From Roseovarius lutimaris (lineage in GTDB: Bacteria > Pseudomonadota > Alphaproteobacteria > Rhodobacterales > Rhodobacteraceae): a stretch of 64,000 bases of DNA. Under the pieces are notes generated by a model. The model saw only the letters and a program-made list of their open reading frames with translations, was not told where the DNA came from and made no database searches. Positions 41,552 through 51,483 of this stretch are shown one piece after another (position 1 is the stretch's first letter; each line of letters opens with the position of its first letter). The stretch is taken from the NCBI RefSeq assembly GCF_900115165.1, contig NZ_FOVP01000012.1:62001-126000 (forward strand). The letters run 5' to 3'. Made by a program: the position numbers and the translations under genes.

Positions 41552-43953
41552 TGAAACATAAACACGCGCAAAATCCGCAGAAAACTGGACACGAAGCGAC
41601 CGACACCGTTCTCGACGAACACGACGGCACTGTCTATACATGCCCGATGCACCCGGAAATTAGGCGAACCGAGCCGGGCGATTGCCCCAAATGCAATATG
41701 CATCTGGTACCCGAGGGCAGCGCAGGGGAACATGCCCATGGACATGGGCACGACGCCCATTCTCACGATCACAGCTCGACGCCAGCACCGGTGAAAGGCG
41801 GAAAATATGATACCGTACCGGCAAACTACGTCGGCGCCGTCTATACCTGTCCGATGCATGCCGAGGTGCGCCAGACCAAACCGGGATCGTGCCCCATTTG
41901 CGGAATGGGCCTGGAGCTTGAATCGGCTGCAATGGCCGAAGAAGGCCCCAATCCGGAACTGATCGATTTCACACGCCGCTTCTGGGTCGGGGCCGTCCTG
42001 ACGATACCTCTGTTGATCCTCACCATGGCGCCCTATGTCGGGGCTGGCTGGATCCGTGAGATTTTTGGGGAACGCACCACCCTCTGGATCGAATTTGTCC
42101 TGGGCACACCGGTCATCCTGTGGTCGGGCTGGCCCTTCTTCACACGCGGCTGGACATCATTCCGCACGATGAAACTCAACATGTTCAGCCTGATTGCGAT
42201 GGGTATTTCGGCGGCCTACGGCTTTAGTGTCGTGGCCATCCTCGCACCCGGAATCTTTCCGGACGGGTTTCGCGATGCTGACGGTCACGTCGGGGTCTAC
42301 TTCGAGGCAGCGGCGGTGATTGTCACGCTCGTCCTGCTGGGTCAGGTCATGGAACTGCGCGCCCGCGAAGGCACTGGCAAGGCAATCCGGGCCCTTCTGG
42401 ACATGGCGGCCAAGACGGCCCGTGTCATTCGTTCCGATGGCACCGAACAAGAGGTGCAGTTGGATGACGTGCTTGTTGGCGATCATCTGCGCGTGCGTCC
42501 CGGCGATAAGGTGCCCGTCGATGGCACCGTCATCGAGGGGCGGTCTTCGATCGACGAAAGCATGATTTCCGGTGAGCCGGTCCCTGTTGAGAAAGTGGCA
42601 GGCGACCCGGTCACCGGAGCCACGATCAACGGCACCGGATCACTCGTGATCGCTGCGACGCGGGTTGGTGCGGATACCATGCTCAGCCAGATCGTCGAAA
42701 TGGTCGCCAATGCGCAAAGGTCGCGGGCGCCGATCCAGAAATATGCGGATATGGTTGCGGGCTATTTCGTGCCGGTTGTGATCCTGATCGCGGTATTGTC
42801 CTTTATCGGCTGGGCCCTTTGGGGGCCGGAACCCGCCTTGTCCTATGGGCTGATCTCGGCGGTTGCCGTGCTGATCATCGCCTGTCCCTGCGCCCTTGGC
42901 CTTGCGACGCCAATGTCTATCATGACGGCCACCGGTCGTGGCGCGCAGGCGGGTGTATTGATCAAAAATGCCGAGGCGCTGGAGCGCTTCGAGAAAATCG
43001 ACACACTGATGGTGGACAAAACCGGTACCTTGACCGAGGGCAAGCCGCGCCTTGTCGCTGTGCTACCTGAACCCGGTCATGACGAGGCCGAAGTGCTCCG
43101 GCTTGCGGCCTCGCTGGAACGTGGCTCCGAGCACCCTCTGGCCGAGGCGATCGTGCGTGGTGCCGAAGAACGCGGCGTCGAGATAGCCAAGGCCGAGGAT
43201 TTCGAAGCGGTCACCGGCAAGGGCGTCAAGGGCGTCGTCGATGGCAAGGCGGTGGCACTTGGCAATCTCAAATTGATCACTGACATGGGGCTCAAGGCGG
43301 ATGATTTGATCGAAAAGGCCAATGCCCGCCGCGACGAGGGCGAAACCGTGATGTTTGTGGTTTTGGATGATGCGATTGCCGGTCTGGTCAGCGTTGCGGA
43401 TCCCATCAAGGAAACAACACCTGCCGCCCTGAAAGCGCTGCACGACCTTGGCTTCCGGATCATAATGGCGACTGGCGACAATGAGCGCACCGCCAAAGCC
43501 GTGGCTGGCCGTTTGGGGATTGATGAAATCCGCGCCGACGTTTTGCCCGAGGACAAGGCACGCATCATCAAAGAGTTGCAGGCCGAGGGCCGTAAGGTCG
43601 CCATGGCCGGCGACGGCGTAAACGATGCACCTGCGCTGGCGCAGGCTGATGTCGGTATTGCCATGGGTACAGGTGCCGATGTCGCCATCGAAAGTGCGGG
43701 TTTCACTCTGGTTAAAGGCAATCTTGACGGTATTGTTCGCGCGCGTCGATTGTCGCACGCGACAATGCGCAACATTCGCCAGAACCTGTTCTTTGCACTG
43801 ATTTATAACGCGGCTGGAGTGCCGGTGGCCGCGGGAGTTTTGTTCCCGTTTCTGGGCATCCTGATCAGCCCGATGTTTGCAGCCTTCGCCATGAGCGCAT
43901 CGTCGATCTCGGTTGTCGTGAACGCGCTGCGATTACGCCGGTTGAAGTTCTGA
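41548..43953 (+). CDS. copA: Copper-exporting P1B-type ATPase CopA with two Cys/His metal-binding modules
   Basis: 801 aa. In place of HMA domains the N-terminus has two heavy-metal-binding modules, Y-T-C-P-M-H-P-E-I...C-P-K-C-N-M (around 30-52) and Y-T-C-P-M-H-A-E-V...C-P-I-C-G-M (around 98-120), joined by a His-rich run ([10 protein letters not shown]). CPC in [11 protein letters not shown] (around 445), D-K-T-G-T-L-T (around 490), G-D-G-V-N-D (around 688), and the Cu(I)-type last helix [14 protein letters not shown]. It exports Cu(I) from the cytoplasm. No TGTAA-N17-CGTCT or MerR-type promoter was found directly upstream. Confidence 0.95.
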   Translation: MMKHKHAQNPQKTGHEATDTVLDEHDGTVYTCPMHPEIRRTEPGDCPKCNMHLVPEGSAGEHAHGHGHDAHSHDHSSTPAPVKGGKYDTVPANYVGAVYTCPMHAEVRQTKPGSCPICGMGLELESAAMAEEGPNPELIDFTRRFWVGAVLTIPLLILTMAPYVGAGWIREIFGERTTLWIEFVLGTPVILWSGWPFFTRGWTSFRTMKLNMFSLIAMGISAAYGFSVVAILAPGIFPDGFRDADGHVGVYFEAAAVIVTLVLLGQVMELRAREGTGKAIRALLDMAAKTARVIRSDGTEQEVQLDDVLVGDHLRVRPGDKVPVDGTVIEGRSSIDESMISGEPVPVEKVAGDPVTGATINGTGSLVIAATRVGADTMLSQIVEMVANAQRSRAPIQKYADMVAGYFVPVVILIAVLSFIGWALWGPEPALSYGLISAVAVLIIACPCALGLATPMSIMTATGRGAQAGVLIKNAEALERFEKIDTLMVDKTGTLTEGKPRLVAVLPEPGHDEAEVLRLAASLERGSEHPLAEAIVRGAEERGVEIAKAEDFEAVTGKGVKGVVDGKAVALGNLKLITDMGLKADDLIEKANARRDEGETVMFVVLDDAIAGLVSVADPIKETTPAALKALHDLGFRIIMATGDNERTAKAVAGRLGIDEIRADVLPEDKARIIKELQAEGRKVAMAGDGVNDAPALAQADVGIAMGTGADVAIESAGFTLVKGNLDGIVRARRLSHATMRNIRQNLFFALIYNAAGVPVAAGVLFPFLGILISPMFAAFAMSASSISVVVNALRLRRLKF

Positions 43954-43994
43954 AAGGGAGATCGCGATGAAGCCGAGCCAAACACAAAAACCGG

Positions 43995-44195
43995 ATGCTG
44001 CTTGTTCTGGGTACTGCAGTTGTGCTGAACAGCATTGCCGAAAGTGTCTACGTCATTGTGTGGGGTGTGATCCTGTTTCCGGGTGGACGTCTGGTGGGCA
44101 AGGCCATGTGGACAGCCACTTGTGGCGTGGCGATGGGCGCTGTTGTTGGCGCTGCAACATTGCTGATTGTGAAGAGCCCGGCCCATGCTGAATGA
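43995..44195 (+). CDS. Small membrane protein after copA, probably frameshifted at its start
   Basis: 66 aa frame with two hydrophobic segments (L-L-V-L-G-T-A-V-V-L-N and A-M-G-A-V-V-G-A-A-T-L-L-I-V). No ribosome site precedes 43995. A strong GGGAG site precedes ATG 43967 in another frame, and the two frames meet in an A-run (CAAAAACC). The likely gene is 43967-44195 with a one-base slip, either a real lesion or a sequence error. It overlaps the patatin gene start. Confidence 0.5.
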   Translation: MLLVLGTAVVLNSIAESVYVIVWGVILFPGGRLVGKAMWTATCGVAMGAVVGAATLLIVKSPAHAE

Positions 44196-45069
44196 ACGAT
44201 CTCGCAAGTCCCGATTGGGGTTGATTCTGGCTGGAGGTGGTGCCCGGGGATTTGCACATGCCGGATGTTTGCGGGCGCTCAACCACCTGGGAATTTTTCC
44301 AGATGTCATTGTCGGCGTTTCGATGGGTGCCGTGGTAGGCGCGACCTATGCGCTGAACGAGAACTGGTACCGCGACCTGTCCGACATGGACATTTCCGGC
44401 TTTCCAATGCTGCCCACCTTTACGGAACCGGGAGTGGTCAACTACATCAAGAACCTGCGTGTTGCCCAAAAAGTCATCACGGGCATGTACTTCGGCTGGG
44501 GCGTCGGTCAGCCGACCGTCGAATGGGGCCGGGGGATTGTGTCCCGGCTGACATTGGGTAAGCGCCTTGATGAAGGCCGGATTCCGGTCTTTGCAACGGC
44601 GACCGACATTGTGGCTGGCGAACGTGTGGTCTTTGGGTCCGGGCTCGCAACCGATGCGCTATATGCAAGCGCTGCCTTGGCCGGAATTCTGCCGCCTGCC
44701 GAAATTGACGGGCGCAGTCTGGTGGATGGCGGGTATTGCGACCTTGCCCCTGTGGATGTGGCGCGCGAGGCCGGCGCTGATGTGGTCATCGTCCTCGATG
44801 CAGCGACAAACACCAGAGCGACCAAGCCGACAAACGGGCTTCAGGCGATGCACCGGGCGATCGAAATCTGTCAGAACGAACATTCACATCTTCGGATGAA
44901 GAGGGCCGATCTGGTTATTCGACCGCGCATTGATCCCCCCGTTGGCGTTCTGGAATTCAGGCACAAGCGACGATGCGCTGCAGCGGGTGCTCGCGCGGTT
45001 TTGAGTTTGCGTGCCGAAATTCACAACCTGATCCGGATGCCGGAACCGGAAAAAAGCTATTCGGCATGA
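44185..45069 (+). CDS. Patatin-like phospholipase (RssA-like)
   Basis: 294 aa. Patatin signature: oxyanion loop G-G-G-A-R-G-F-A-H, nucleophile elbow G-V-S-M-G-A (Ser around 46) and catalytic dyad Asp in V-D-G-G-Y (around 187). A lipid acyl hydrolase or thioesterase, probably cytoplasmic or membrane-associated. It lies in a tightly packed series after copA and overlaps the next gene by ATGA. Why a lipase accompanies copper export is unclear; membrane repair is one possibility. Confidence 0.87.
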   Translation: MLNERSRKSRLGLILAGGGARGFAHAGCLRALNHLGIFPDVIVGVSMGAVVGATYALNENWYRDLSDMDISGFPMLPTFTEPGVVNYIKNLRVAQKVITGMYFGWGVGQPTVEWGRGIVSRLTLGKRLDEGRIPVFATATDIVAGERVVFGSGLATDALYASAALAGILPPAEIDGRSLVDGGYCDLAPVDVAREAGADVVIVLDAATNTRATKPTNGLQAMHRAIEICQNEHSHLRMKRADLVIRPRIDPPVGVLEFRHKRRCAAAGARAVLSLRAEIHNLIRMPEPEKSYSA

Positions 45070-45302
45070 CTGGATTGCCGCGCGGCAAGTTTGGCGGTGT
45101 GATCGAGTTGGACGGTAAAGAGCTGGCGGCGATCCTTGCGTTTGTCCACGACGATGAAGAACAGGCCAGGTTTTCAGAAAAAGATTTCCCGGAAGAGATC
45201 GAAGCGATGATGGGTCACATGGAAAACGATAAGGCCCATAGCGAAGGTAGGATGAACCATGCTCACCCAGCGGATAACTACGTTGAATCCAGCCGTATTT
45301 GA
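45066..45302 (+). CDS. Hypothetical acidic protein, 78 aa
   Basis: ATG 45066 overlaps the patatin stop. Soluble and acidic (D-D-E-E-Q-A-R-F-S-E-K-D-F-P-E-E-I-E) with a Met/His-containing end (M-M-G-H-M, M-N-H-A-H). No family recognised. The coupling and codon use support a real gene. Confidence 0.55.
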   Translation: MTGLPRGKFGGVIELDGKELAAILAFVHDDEEQARFSEKDFPEEIEAMMGHMENDKAHSEGRMNHAHPADNYVESSRI

Positions 45303-45315
45303 TAAGGGGGTCAAG

Positions 45316-46461
45316 ATGAGCTCTGCTTCCAGGCAAGACGCTGCGGGTGGTAATTCCGCTGACTTGCCCGAAGTCGTTTTGGTGGGCGGGTCTGGGGATG
45401 TCGGGGCGCGATTGGCAGAGCTTCTGTTGGAGAACACCAAGGCTGACGTCATCACGCTATCCCGGCGCGCCAAGGGGAATGCCGATCGTTTTGGAGACCG
45501 GCTGCGCCACGTTTCCCTGGACATCTCCGGCAGTGAGACACCGGCAATGTCAGCCAATGCAATCGTGGTAAATCTGACCGAAGCGACACCGCCCGAATGG
45601 ATCAGACAGGTCATTGTAACCGGCGGCCGTTTTTTAGAAACATCGGCCACTCCGGATTATCTCCAGGCGATCGAGAATGCCCTGAAAGGCGCTATCGGGC
45701 AAGGAAACGCCATACTCTGCGTCGGGGTTGCGCCGGGTTTGACCAACCTTTTGGCAGCTGAGATCGGGGCCAAATGCCCGGAAACCGTTCAAATTGACAT
45801 TGGTGTCGAAATGGGCCTGGGACGTCATTACGGTGCGGCTGCAACCGAGTGGTTTCTGCGCACTGCGGGACGAATCTACCCCTTGATGATCGACGGTCAC
45901 TTGCAGTCGGTGGCTGCTGGCCAGCTTACGCGGAAATTTGCGTTCAAGGGAAAAGGTCGCCCACGTCATTCAATCGGCTACGGGTTTGTTGACCAGGTGA
46001 TTATTGCCCGAAGCGCCGGACAACACCTCAAGACCGTGCGCAGTTTCGTGGCCCTTGATCCGCCCTGGATGACGCGTGTCCTTGCCGTCTCGCTTGCCTT
46101 TGGGTTGGGACCAGCGATGTTGCAAAACTCCAAATGGTTGACCCGTTGGATGTTGCGCCTTCCAGTCTATGGTCGTGCGCGGACGCGGGTAATCGCGCAG
46201 GGTTTTGACGGGGCCGGGCATGTAACAGGCGACATCCGCGTCGAGACTGGCGATCAGGCTCAGGCGACGGCGATCATGATATTTGCAACAGTGCAGGCAA
46301 TCCTTCGGCATGACGGACCTGACCCAAACGGCGTGACGACAATCACCGATCACCTGAGCCTGGACACGGCGTTGGCGGCACTTGGTCAATTTCTGCCGGA
46401 AACACGCTCCGGGAAAGGCTTCGGTTCAAATACCGGTCTCCAAAGAGAGGTGGGGGCATGA
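45316..46461 (+). CDS. Saccharopine-dehydrogenase-like NAD(P)-binding protein
   Basis: 381 aa from ATG 45316 (AAGGGGG 6 bp upstream; ATG 45259 is also in frame). Rossmann nucleotide site V-V-L-V-G-G-S-G-D-V-G-A-R-L, then N-L-T-E-A-T-P and a central G-V-A-P-G-L-T-N-L-L region typical of saccharopine dehydrogenase-like proteins. Substrate unknown; possibly lipid- or amino-acid-related. It overlaps the ABC1-kinase gene by 4 bp. Confidence 0.75.
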   Translation: MSSASRQDAAGGNSADLPEVVLVGGSGDVGARLAELLLENTKADVITLSRRAKGNADRFGDRLRHVSLDISGSETPAMSANAIVVNLTEATPPEWIRQVIVTGGRFLETSATPDYLQAIENALKGAIGQGNAILCVGVAPGLTNLLAAEIGAKCPETVQIDIGVEMGLGRHYGAAATEWFLRTAGRIYPLMIDGHLQSVAAGQLTRKFAFKGKGRPRHSIGYGFVDQVIIARSAGQHLKTVRSFVALDPPWMTRVLAVSLAFGLGPAMLQNSKWLTRWMLRLPVYGRARTRVIAQGFDGAGHVTGDIRVETGDQAQATAIMIFATVQAILRHDGPDPNGVTTITDHLSLDTALAALGQFLPETRSGKGFGSNTGLQREVGA

Positions 46462-48533
46462 CGTGGCTACCCCATACGCGCCGTCTTGGCGTGATCTGGT
46501 GGACGTTGTTCCGGGAGTTCAGGACATTGCGCCGATTTGATCCGGTATTGGACGACGACACCAAACCGGTCCGTTTTGTCAAAAGCCTTGTCGACCTTGG
46601 CCCTGCGTTCATAAAGCTTGGCCAAATCCTTAGCACCCGGCCGGAAATCTTGCCTGATGCCTACATAACCGCGCTCGCGACGTTGCAGGAACACGCCCCG
46701 GAAGTTCCATTTGAAGTGATCAGGGCGACCACCGAAGCCGAGTTGGGCGGGGCACTATCGGACCATTTCACAAGTTTTGGCGCAGAACCGGTTGCATCGG
46801 CCTCGCTTGCGCAGGTGCATCGCGCGACCCTGGCCGATGGGACAGCAGTGGCCGTCAAAGTCCAGCGGCCTGACATCGACAGCCTGATCGCGCGAGATCT
46901 TGATGCACTGGAGCTTGGGCTTGGTTTGCTGCGAAGAATTGCGCCCCGCAAATTGCGCCGCACGAACCTGAGCGCGTTCTTTGAAGAGTTCCGTCGCTAT
47001 ACCATGAACGAGCTGGATTTTTCGCTCGAAGCGCAAACCATGGAACGGTTTCGCCAGAACTTTTCCGGGCACGCAATTGTTAGGATCCCCAAGACTTATC
47101 CAAAACTGACCACGCGTCGAATTCTGACGATGGATTGGGTTGACGGAATGCGGCTGAACCAGGCCGCAATTGAATTGGCTGACGACCAGAAAACCCGACT
47201 GGTCAACGGGCTGGTCGATGTCTTGTTGAAAATGTTCGTGTCGGACGGTTTGTTCCATGCGGACCTGCATCCCGGCAACATCGTGTTTCATTCGGACGGG
47301 CGGTTCACGCTGTTGGATTTCGGGATGTTCGGACAATTGACAGGCTCTCAACGGGACAGGTTCATTCTGTATTGGCTGGCGGTGGTGCAACGCCAGACGC
47401 GCCGCGCCTTTCATCACTTTCGCGCCCAGACAGAGGCATTGCCACACTCCAACGAAACGGCGTTTTACGATCGGTTCGACACGCTGGCGAATGCTTTTTA
47501 CGCCTCGCCACTACGCGAAACGAGTATCGCAAAGGTGTATCTTGAGATGATGCAAGCCGGCTATCACGCAGGTTTCGTTTTCCCTGCCAGCCTGATGCTG
47601 CACGCCAAGGCCCTGACCACGGCAGAAGCCCTGTTGTTTGAATTGGCCCCCGCGGCCCGGTTCGAGCAGTTGTCACGCCCCTATATCGCGCGCGAATATG
47701 CGGCGCGCGCAACAACTCCGGGGACTCTGTCCAAACGCGTGTCGCAAATTCTGCCTGAATTGCTTCTGCTTGGTGAAATGCCGCCGCAATCGGCGATGGA
47801 CCGCGATTGGGATTGGGCGGCGACCAAGGCGCTGGCAGCCGATTTTGCCGCTCAGTCGGGTCTTGGTGGTGGCGACGCCGGACGGCACATGTTGCGCGCC
47901 ATCGTTGAACGTCACGCTCGCGCGGTCCTTGAGCGCGTAAGCCCCGCGTTGAACGTGCACTCCGTGCTGGATGCGACCTGGCAGCGTTACGATGAATTGG
48001 AGGCCGGATTGGCGGTGGAACCGACCGTCGGCGCTACGATCACAACCCATCTAGCGGCGCTGACGCTTGCCTGTCACGACGGCCTTGTGGCGCAAGGGCT
48101 GACCGCCGAGCAAGGCAACAGTATTGTCTACGATATCGGCTGGTCAATCTATGAACGTATGGCGCAAGCACCGCTCGTTCTGGCCAGGACCCTGTCGTCC
48201 AGCCCACAAAAGCAGATGCGCATCGCCACCAACCTGTTCCGGCATTTCCCGTTTGGAAGTCCGGCCTATGGGTGGCGCGATGTTGACACAGACCCCAAGA
48301 CCGTCGGGTTCGATTGCACGAAATGCCCTGTTGCTGCGTTCTTTGAAAAAAACGGCGCGTCCGACCTCTGTGTCCAGACATGGTGTGCGCTGGACTATCC
48401 TTTGGCCGAGAAATGGGGCGGCAGGCTGGCGCGAACCGGAACAATCGCCATGGGGCGCGATCATTGCGATTTCCGCTGGCATACTGATCCGTCTGAAAAG
48501 GACGAAATTCATCACGAAGGGACAGAAATTTGA
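46458..48533 (+). CDS. ABC1/UbiB-family kinase fused to an ATC-hydrolase-like domain
   Basis: 691 aa. The N-terminal 450 residues form an ABC1 (AarF/UbiB) atypical kinase: K-L-G-Q-I-L-S-T-R-P-E (KxGQ motif), A-S-A-S-L-A-Q-V-H-R, A-V-K-V-Q-R-P, H-A-D-L-H-P-G-N-I and D-F-G-M. Such ATPases act in quinone or lipid metabolism. The last 170 residues resemble L-2-amino-thiazoline-4-carboxylate hydrolase: F-D-C-T-K-C-P-V-A, C-V-Q-T-W-C-A-L-D and G-R-D-H-C-D-F-R-W. The fusion is unusual. It sits between the saccharopine-type and amino-acid permease genes with overlapping ends. Confidence 0.82.
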   Translation: MTWLPHTRRLGVIWWTLFREFRTLRRFDPVLDDDTKPVRFVKSLVDLGPAFIKLGQILSTRPEILPDAYITALATLQEHAPEVPFEVIRATTEAELGGALSDHFTSFGAEPVASASLAQVHRATLADGTAVAVKVQRPDIDSLIARDLDALELGLGLLRRIAPRKLRRTNLSAFFEEFRRYTMNELDFSLEAQTMERFRQNFSGHAIVRIPKTYPKLTTRRILTMDWVDGMRLNQAAIELADDQKTRLVNGLVDVLLKMFVSDGLFHADLHPGNIVFHSDGRFTLLDFGMFGQLTGSQRDRFILYWLAVVQRQTRRAFHHFRAQTEALPHSNETAFYDRFDTLANAFYASPLRETSIAKVYLEMMQAGYHAGFVFPASLMLHAKALTTAEALLFELAPAARFEQLSRPYIAREYAARATTPGTLSKRVSQILPELLLLGEMPPQSAMDRDWDWAATKALAADFAAQSGLGGGDAGRHMLRAIVERHARAVLERVSPALNVHSVLDATWQRYDELEAGLAVEPTVGATITTHLAALTLACHDGLVAQGLTAEQGNSIVYDIGWSIYERMAQAPLVLARTLSSSPQKQMRIATNLFRHFPFGSPAYGWRDVDTDPKTVGFDCTKCPVAAFFEKNGASDLCVQTWCALDYPLAEKWGGRLARTGTIAMGRDHCDFRWHTDPSEKDEIHHEGTEI

Positions 48534-49855
48534 AACATGCACACGGCGATGAAGCTATGAACAAGGGCTCGATCAGTTTGGCAGGTGCCGTCGGGATGGG
48601 AACCGGCGTGATGATCGGTGCGGGCATCTTCGCTCTGACCGGACAGATAGCGCAATTGGCCGGACCTTATTTTGCCCTGTCATTCGTGGTTGGCGCCATC
48701 GTGACGTCGTTTAGTGCCTACAGCTACATCAAAATGTCGAACGCATGGCCTTCGTCTGGTGGGATCGCAATGATTTTGCAAAAGGCCTATGGGCCAGGCG
48801 CAATGGCCGCAGCGGCTGCATTGTTGATGGCGCTGTCCATGGTTATTTCGGAAAGCCTCGTGGCGCGGACATTTGCGAGCTATGTGTTGCGGCCCTTTGA
48901 CATCACAGACGGCCCGCTTGTTCCAATCCTGGCGGTCGGCGTCATTCTTTTTGCTTTTTTCGTGAATATTTCGGGCAACCGGTCAGTCGGGCTTTTGTCG
49001 ATCATCATGGCTGTCATCAAGATCGGAGGTATCGCGCTCTTTGGTATCATCGCTCTGTGGTCGGGCGGATTCACGTTTGCGGCCGCAAGCAGTGCGTCCA
49101 CCGGCTTTGATACAACCGGTTTTGTTGCATCCGTGGCCCTGTCGATCCTGGCGTTCAAAGGGTTCACCACGATTACCAACAGTGGCGCGGAAATCACCAA
49201 TCCACACCGCAACGTGGGCCGCACCATCATGATTTCGATTGCTATCTGCGTTGTGGTTTATCTGCTGGTCGCCCTGGCCGTCGGGGCCAATCTGTCGATA
49301 GATCAGATTGTCGCCGCAAAGGACTATTCGCTCGCCGAAGCCGCATCCCCCGCATTGGGTCAGTCTGGCTTTTATTTGACGGTTGTCCTGGCGGCTGTTG
49401 CCACTGTTTCGGGCGTGTTGGCAAGCGTGTTTGCGGTGTCGCGCATGCTGGCGATGCTGACGGACATGGAAATGATACCCCACAGCCATTTTGGCATGTC
49501 AGGCTCGATCCGAAGCCACACGCTGGTCTACACCGTCGTCCTTGCCTCGACGCTTGCAGTGTTCTTTGACCTGAGCCGGATCGCGTCACTTGGTGCGTTC
49601 TTTTACCTGATCATGGATGTGCTGGTGCATTGGGGTGTATTTCGGCACCTGCGCCACGAGATCGGCGCGAACGGGATCGTGTTACTTTGCGCAATGGCAT
49701 TCGATGCAATCGTTCTGGCGGCGTTCACGACAATGAAATTGGGATCTGATCCGATGATCGTATTATATGCTGGTGTCGCGATTTCAGCCGTGTTCATCTA
49801 TGAAAGGATCTACTTGAAGCGCTGGACTGCACCGCAGACGGAATCTGGGCACTGA
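48530..49855 (+). CDS. APC-superfamily amino acid permease
   Basis: 441 aa from TTG 48530 (AAGGGA 8 bp upstream and overlap with the previous stop); ATG 48557 is the alternative. Twelve hydrophobic segments and the APC N-terminal substrate loop G-M-G-T-G-V-M-I-G-A-G-I-F-A-L. Imports or exchanges amino acids. Neighbouring ATC-hydrolase and arginine-deiminase genes suggest an amino-acid theme; the substrate is not predictable. Confidence 0.85.
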   Translation: MKHAHGDEAMNKGSISLAGAVGMGTGVMIGAGIFALTGQIAQLAGPYFALSFVVGAIVTSFSAYSYIKMSNAWPSSGGIAMILQKAYGPGAMAAAAALLMALSMVISESLVARTFASYVLRPFDITDGPLVPILAVGVILFAFFVNISGNRSVGLLSIIMAVIKIGGIALFGIIALWSGGFTFAAASSASTGFDTTGFVASVALSILAFKGFTTITNSGAEITNPHRNVGRTIMISIAICVVVYLLVALAVGANLSIDQIVAAKDYSLAEAASPALGQSGFYLTVVLAAVATVSGVLASVFAVSRMLAMLTDMEMIPHSHFGMSGSIRSHTLVYTVVLASTLAVFFDLSRIASLGAFFYLIMDVLVHWGVFRHLRHEIGANGIVLLCAMAFDAIVLAAFTTMKLGSDPMIVLYAGVAISAVFIYERIYLKRWTAPQTESGH

Positions 49856-50508
49856 CCGCCTCGCACAAAACGGCGGAACGAAGAGATGACACTCATCATG
49901 TGCCTTTCGCAGTCGGCATTGTTCTTGTGGCGGGTGGCGTGCTCACAACCTCCAAAAGCGGCCCGGCTGAGATTGCCCGGTGACCCAATGCCGGAACAGA
50001 TATTTTGGGATCATGCAGGCCGTCAGGCGGCGAAGAAGCAGCTATCACGTCGCCATGCTATGGCGATCTCCTTTTTCGCCCCACGTTGTATGCGAGTTAA
50101 CCGATTTCCGTCACACCCTTGCAAGGTCACGTGATCAGGCGGCGAGCGGCAAAGTCGGCGTCAATGGGGCTCGGCCGGTTTTGATCCTATGTCCGGATAT
50201 CTCTAACGGTCGGTTTCGCAATGCGTCTGTTCCTTGTGGTGGCGGCGCGTGGACCGGCGGTTCAAGGCATAAATACTGAAAAATGCCGCCGCATATACGC
50301 AGCGGGCTCTATCTGCCGGACAAGCAACCGAGAGACGGTCAAGCGGCTCGCACCCTGACCGAAGCATGCCATATCCAAGACACAGCATTGATCAGTAAAA
50401 GAAAAACGGCGGGCACCTGCCAGGTCGAGGTGATAAGCTGAGAAGTTTTCCGAACGAAAAGTCGGAATGTGTCTTCCGCAGTTGTGCGGCTTCGCCTGTA
50501 GGATTTTC
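49856..50508. other. Intergenic region, possible gene debris
   Basis: About 650 bp without a convincing gene. A short frame near 49901 reads V-P-F-A-V-G-I-V-L-V-A-G-G-V-L (one membrane helix) and stops before 49985. Other frames are unrelated and stop often. Probably decayed coding DNA preceding the promoter at 50509. Confidence 0.4.
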
Positions 50509-50535
50509 TGTAAGGTTCTGCTTCAGGCCGCGTCT
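50509..50535 (+). promoter_or_regulatory. ECF-type promoter TGTAA-N17-CGTCT
   Basis: TGTAAGGTT (TGTAA at 50509-50513), 17 bp, CGTCT (50531-50535), 34 bp before the DUF2933 gene. It is the likely start of the DUF2933/methyltransferase/arginine-deiminase transcript. Confidence 0.78.
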
Positions 50536-50568
50536 ATCTAAAACAGAAACAGATTAGGAGCATTTGAA

Positions 50569-50814
50569 ATGACGGACCCTGACCAATCAAAGCACGAACC
50601 AGCGCCTCGTTTCTGGAAGTCGCGCACAAGGGTCGCATTAATCGTTTTTGTGGCAGTTGCGGCAATACTGCTCGGTTTTGAACATCGTGTGCATATCTTT
50701 GCGGGCAACGGCCTGATCATTGCTTTGTTGCTCGGCTGTATAGTGATGCACTTCTTCATGCATGGCGGCCACGGGGGCGGCGGTCATGGCGGGCACGACG
50801 GTGACAAGTCATGA
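50569..50814 (+). CDS. DUF2933 small membrane protein
   Basis: 81 aa. Two hydrophobic segments and a Gly/His tail (M-H-G-G-H-G-G-G-G-H-G-G-H-D-G) that can bind copper or zinc. DUF2933 proteins are frequent in copper clusters but have no established function. It overlaps the methyltransferase-like gene by 4 bp. Confidence 0.83.
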   Translation: MTDPDQSKHEPAPRFWKSRTRVALIVFVAVAAILLGFEHRVHIFAGNGLIIALLLGCIVMHFFMHGGHGGGGHGGHDGDKS

Positions 50815-51464
50815 GCGACGCTGCCTCCTCCTACGGTCTGTGGCTCTTTGCCGTTCTTAACGCCGCAATCTTCATAATCTTTGCGTTCAGCTTCTTCAAA
50901 CCGCAGACCGCGCGCGACTGGCGCAGCTTTGGCGCGTTCAGCGCCTTTTTGGTGGCGCTGTTCTCCGAAATGTACGGTTTTCCACTGACTATCTATCTTC
51001 TGTCGGGCTGGCTGCAGACGAGTTATCCCGGCGTCGACTGGTTTGCACATGATTCCGGGCACCTGCCTGAGATGATTTTCGGTTGGCAGGCCAACCCGCA
51101 TTTCGGACCGTTTCATCTGCTCAGCTTTGCGTTGATCGGTGGCGGCTTCTGGTTGATTTCCGCCGCATGGCCGGTACTATACCAGGCGCAGCGTAAAGGG
51201 GAGCTGGCCACGACCGGGTTATACGCCCGGGTGCGGCATCCACAATATGCCGGGTTCGTCCTGGTCCTGACCGGGTTTCTGTTGCAATGGCCGACGCTCC
51301 TGACCCTGGCAATGTATCCGTTTCTGATCTGGATGTATGCCCGTCTGGCTCGCAGGGAAGAGCAGGAAACACGCGAACGGTTCGGCACTGTTTTTGATGA
51401 CTATGCGCGGCGTGTCCCGGCCTTTTTTCCGGCGCTGCGGTCAGAACCTCAGCAAGCACATTGA
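50811..51464 (+). CDS. Isoprenylcysteine-methyltransferase-like membrane protein (second copy)
   Basis: 217 aa, about six hydrophobic segments. Carries G-L-Y-A-R-V-R-H-P-Q-Y-A-G, L-A-R-R-E-E-Q and the E-M-Y-G-F-P-L-T-I-Y-L-L segment, matching the protein at 36064. S-adenosylmethionine-dependent methylation is expected; the target is unknown. Both copies follow a TGTAA-N17-CGTCT promoter and a small Met/His-rich protein, which argues for a shared role in the same response. Confidence 0.85.
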   Translation: MSDAASSYGLWLFAVLNAAIFIIFAFSFFKPQTARDWRSFGAFSAFLVALFSEMYGFPLTIYLLSGWLQTSYPGVDWFAHDSGHLPEMIFGWQANPHFGPFHLLSFALIGGGFWLISAAWPVLYQAQRKGELATTGLYARVRHPQYAGFVLVLTGFLLQWPTLLTLAMYPFLIWMYARLARREEQETRERFGTVFDDYARRVPAFFPALRSEPQQAH

Positions 51465-51483
51465 TCGAAAAAGGGACGGAACC

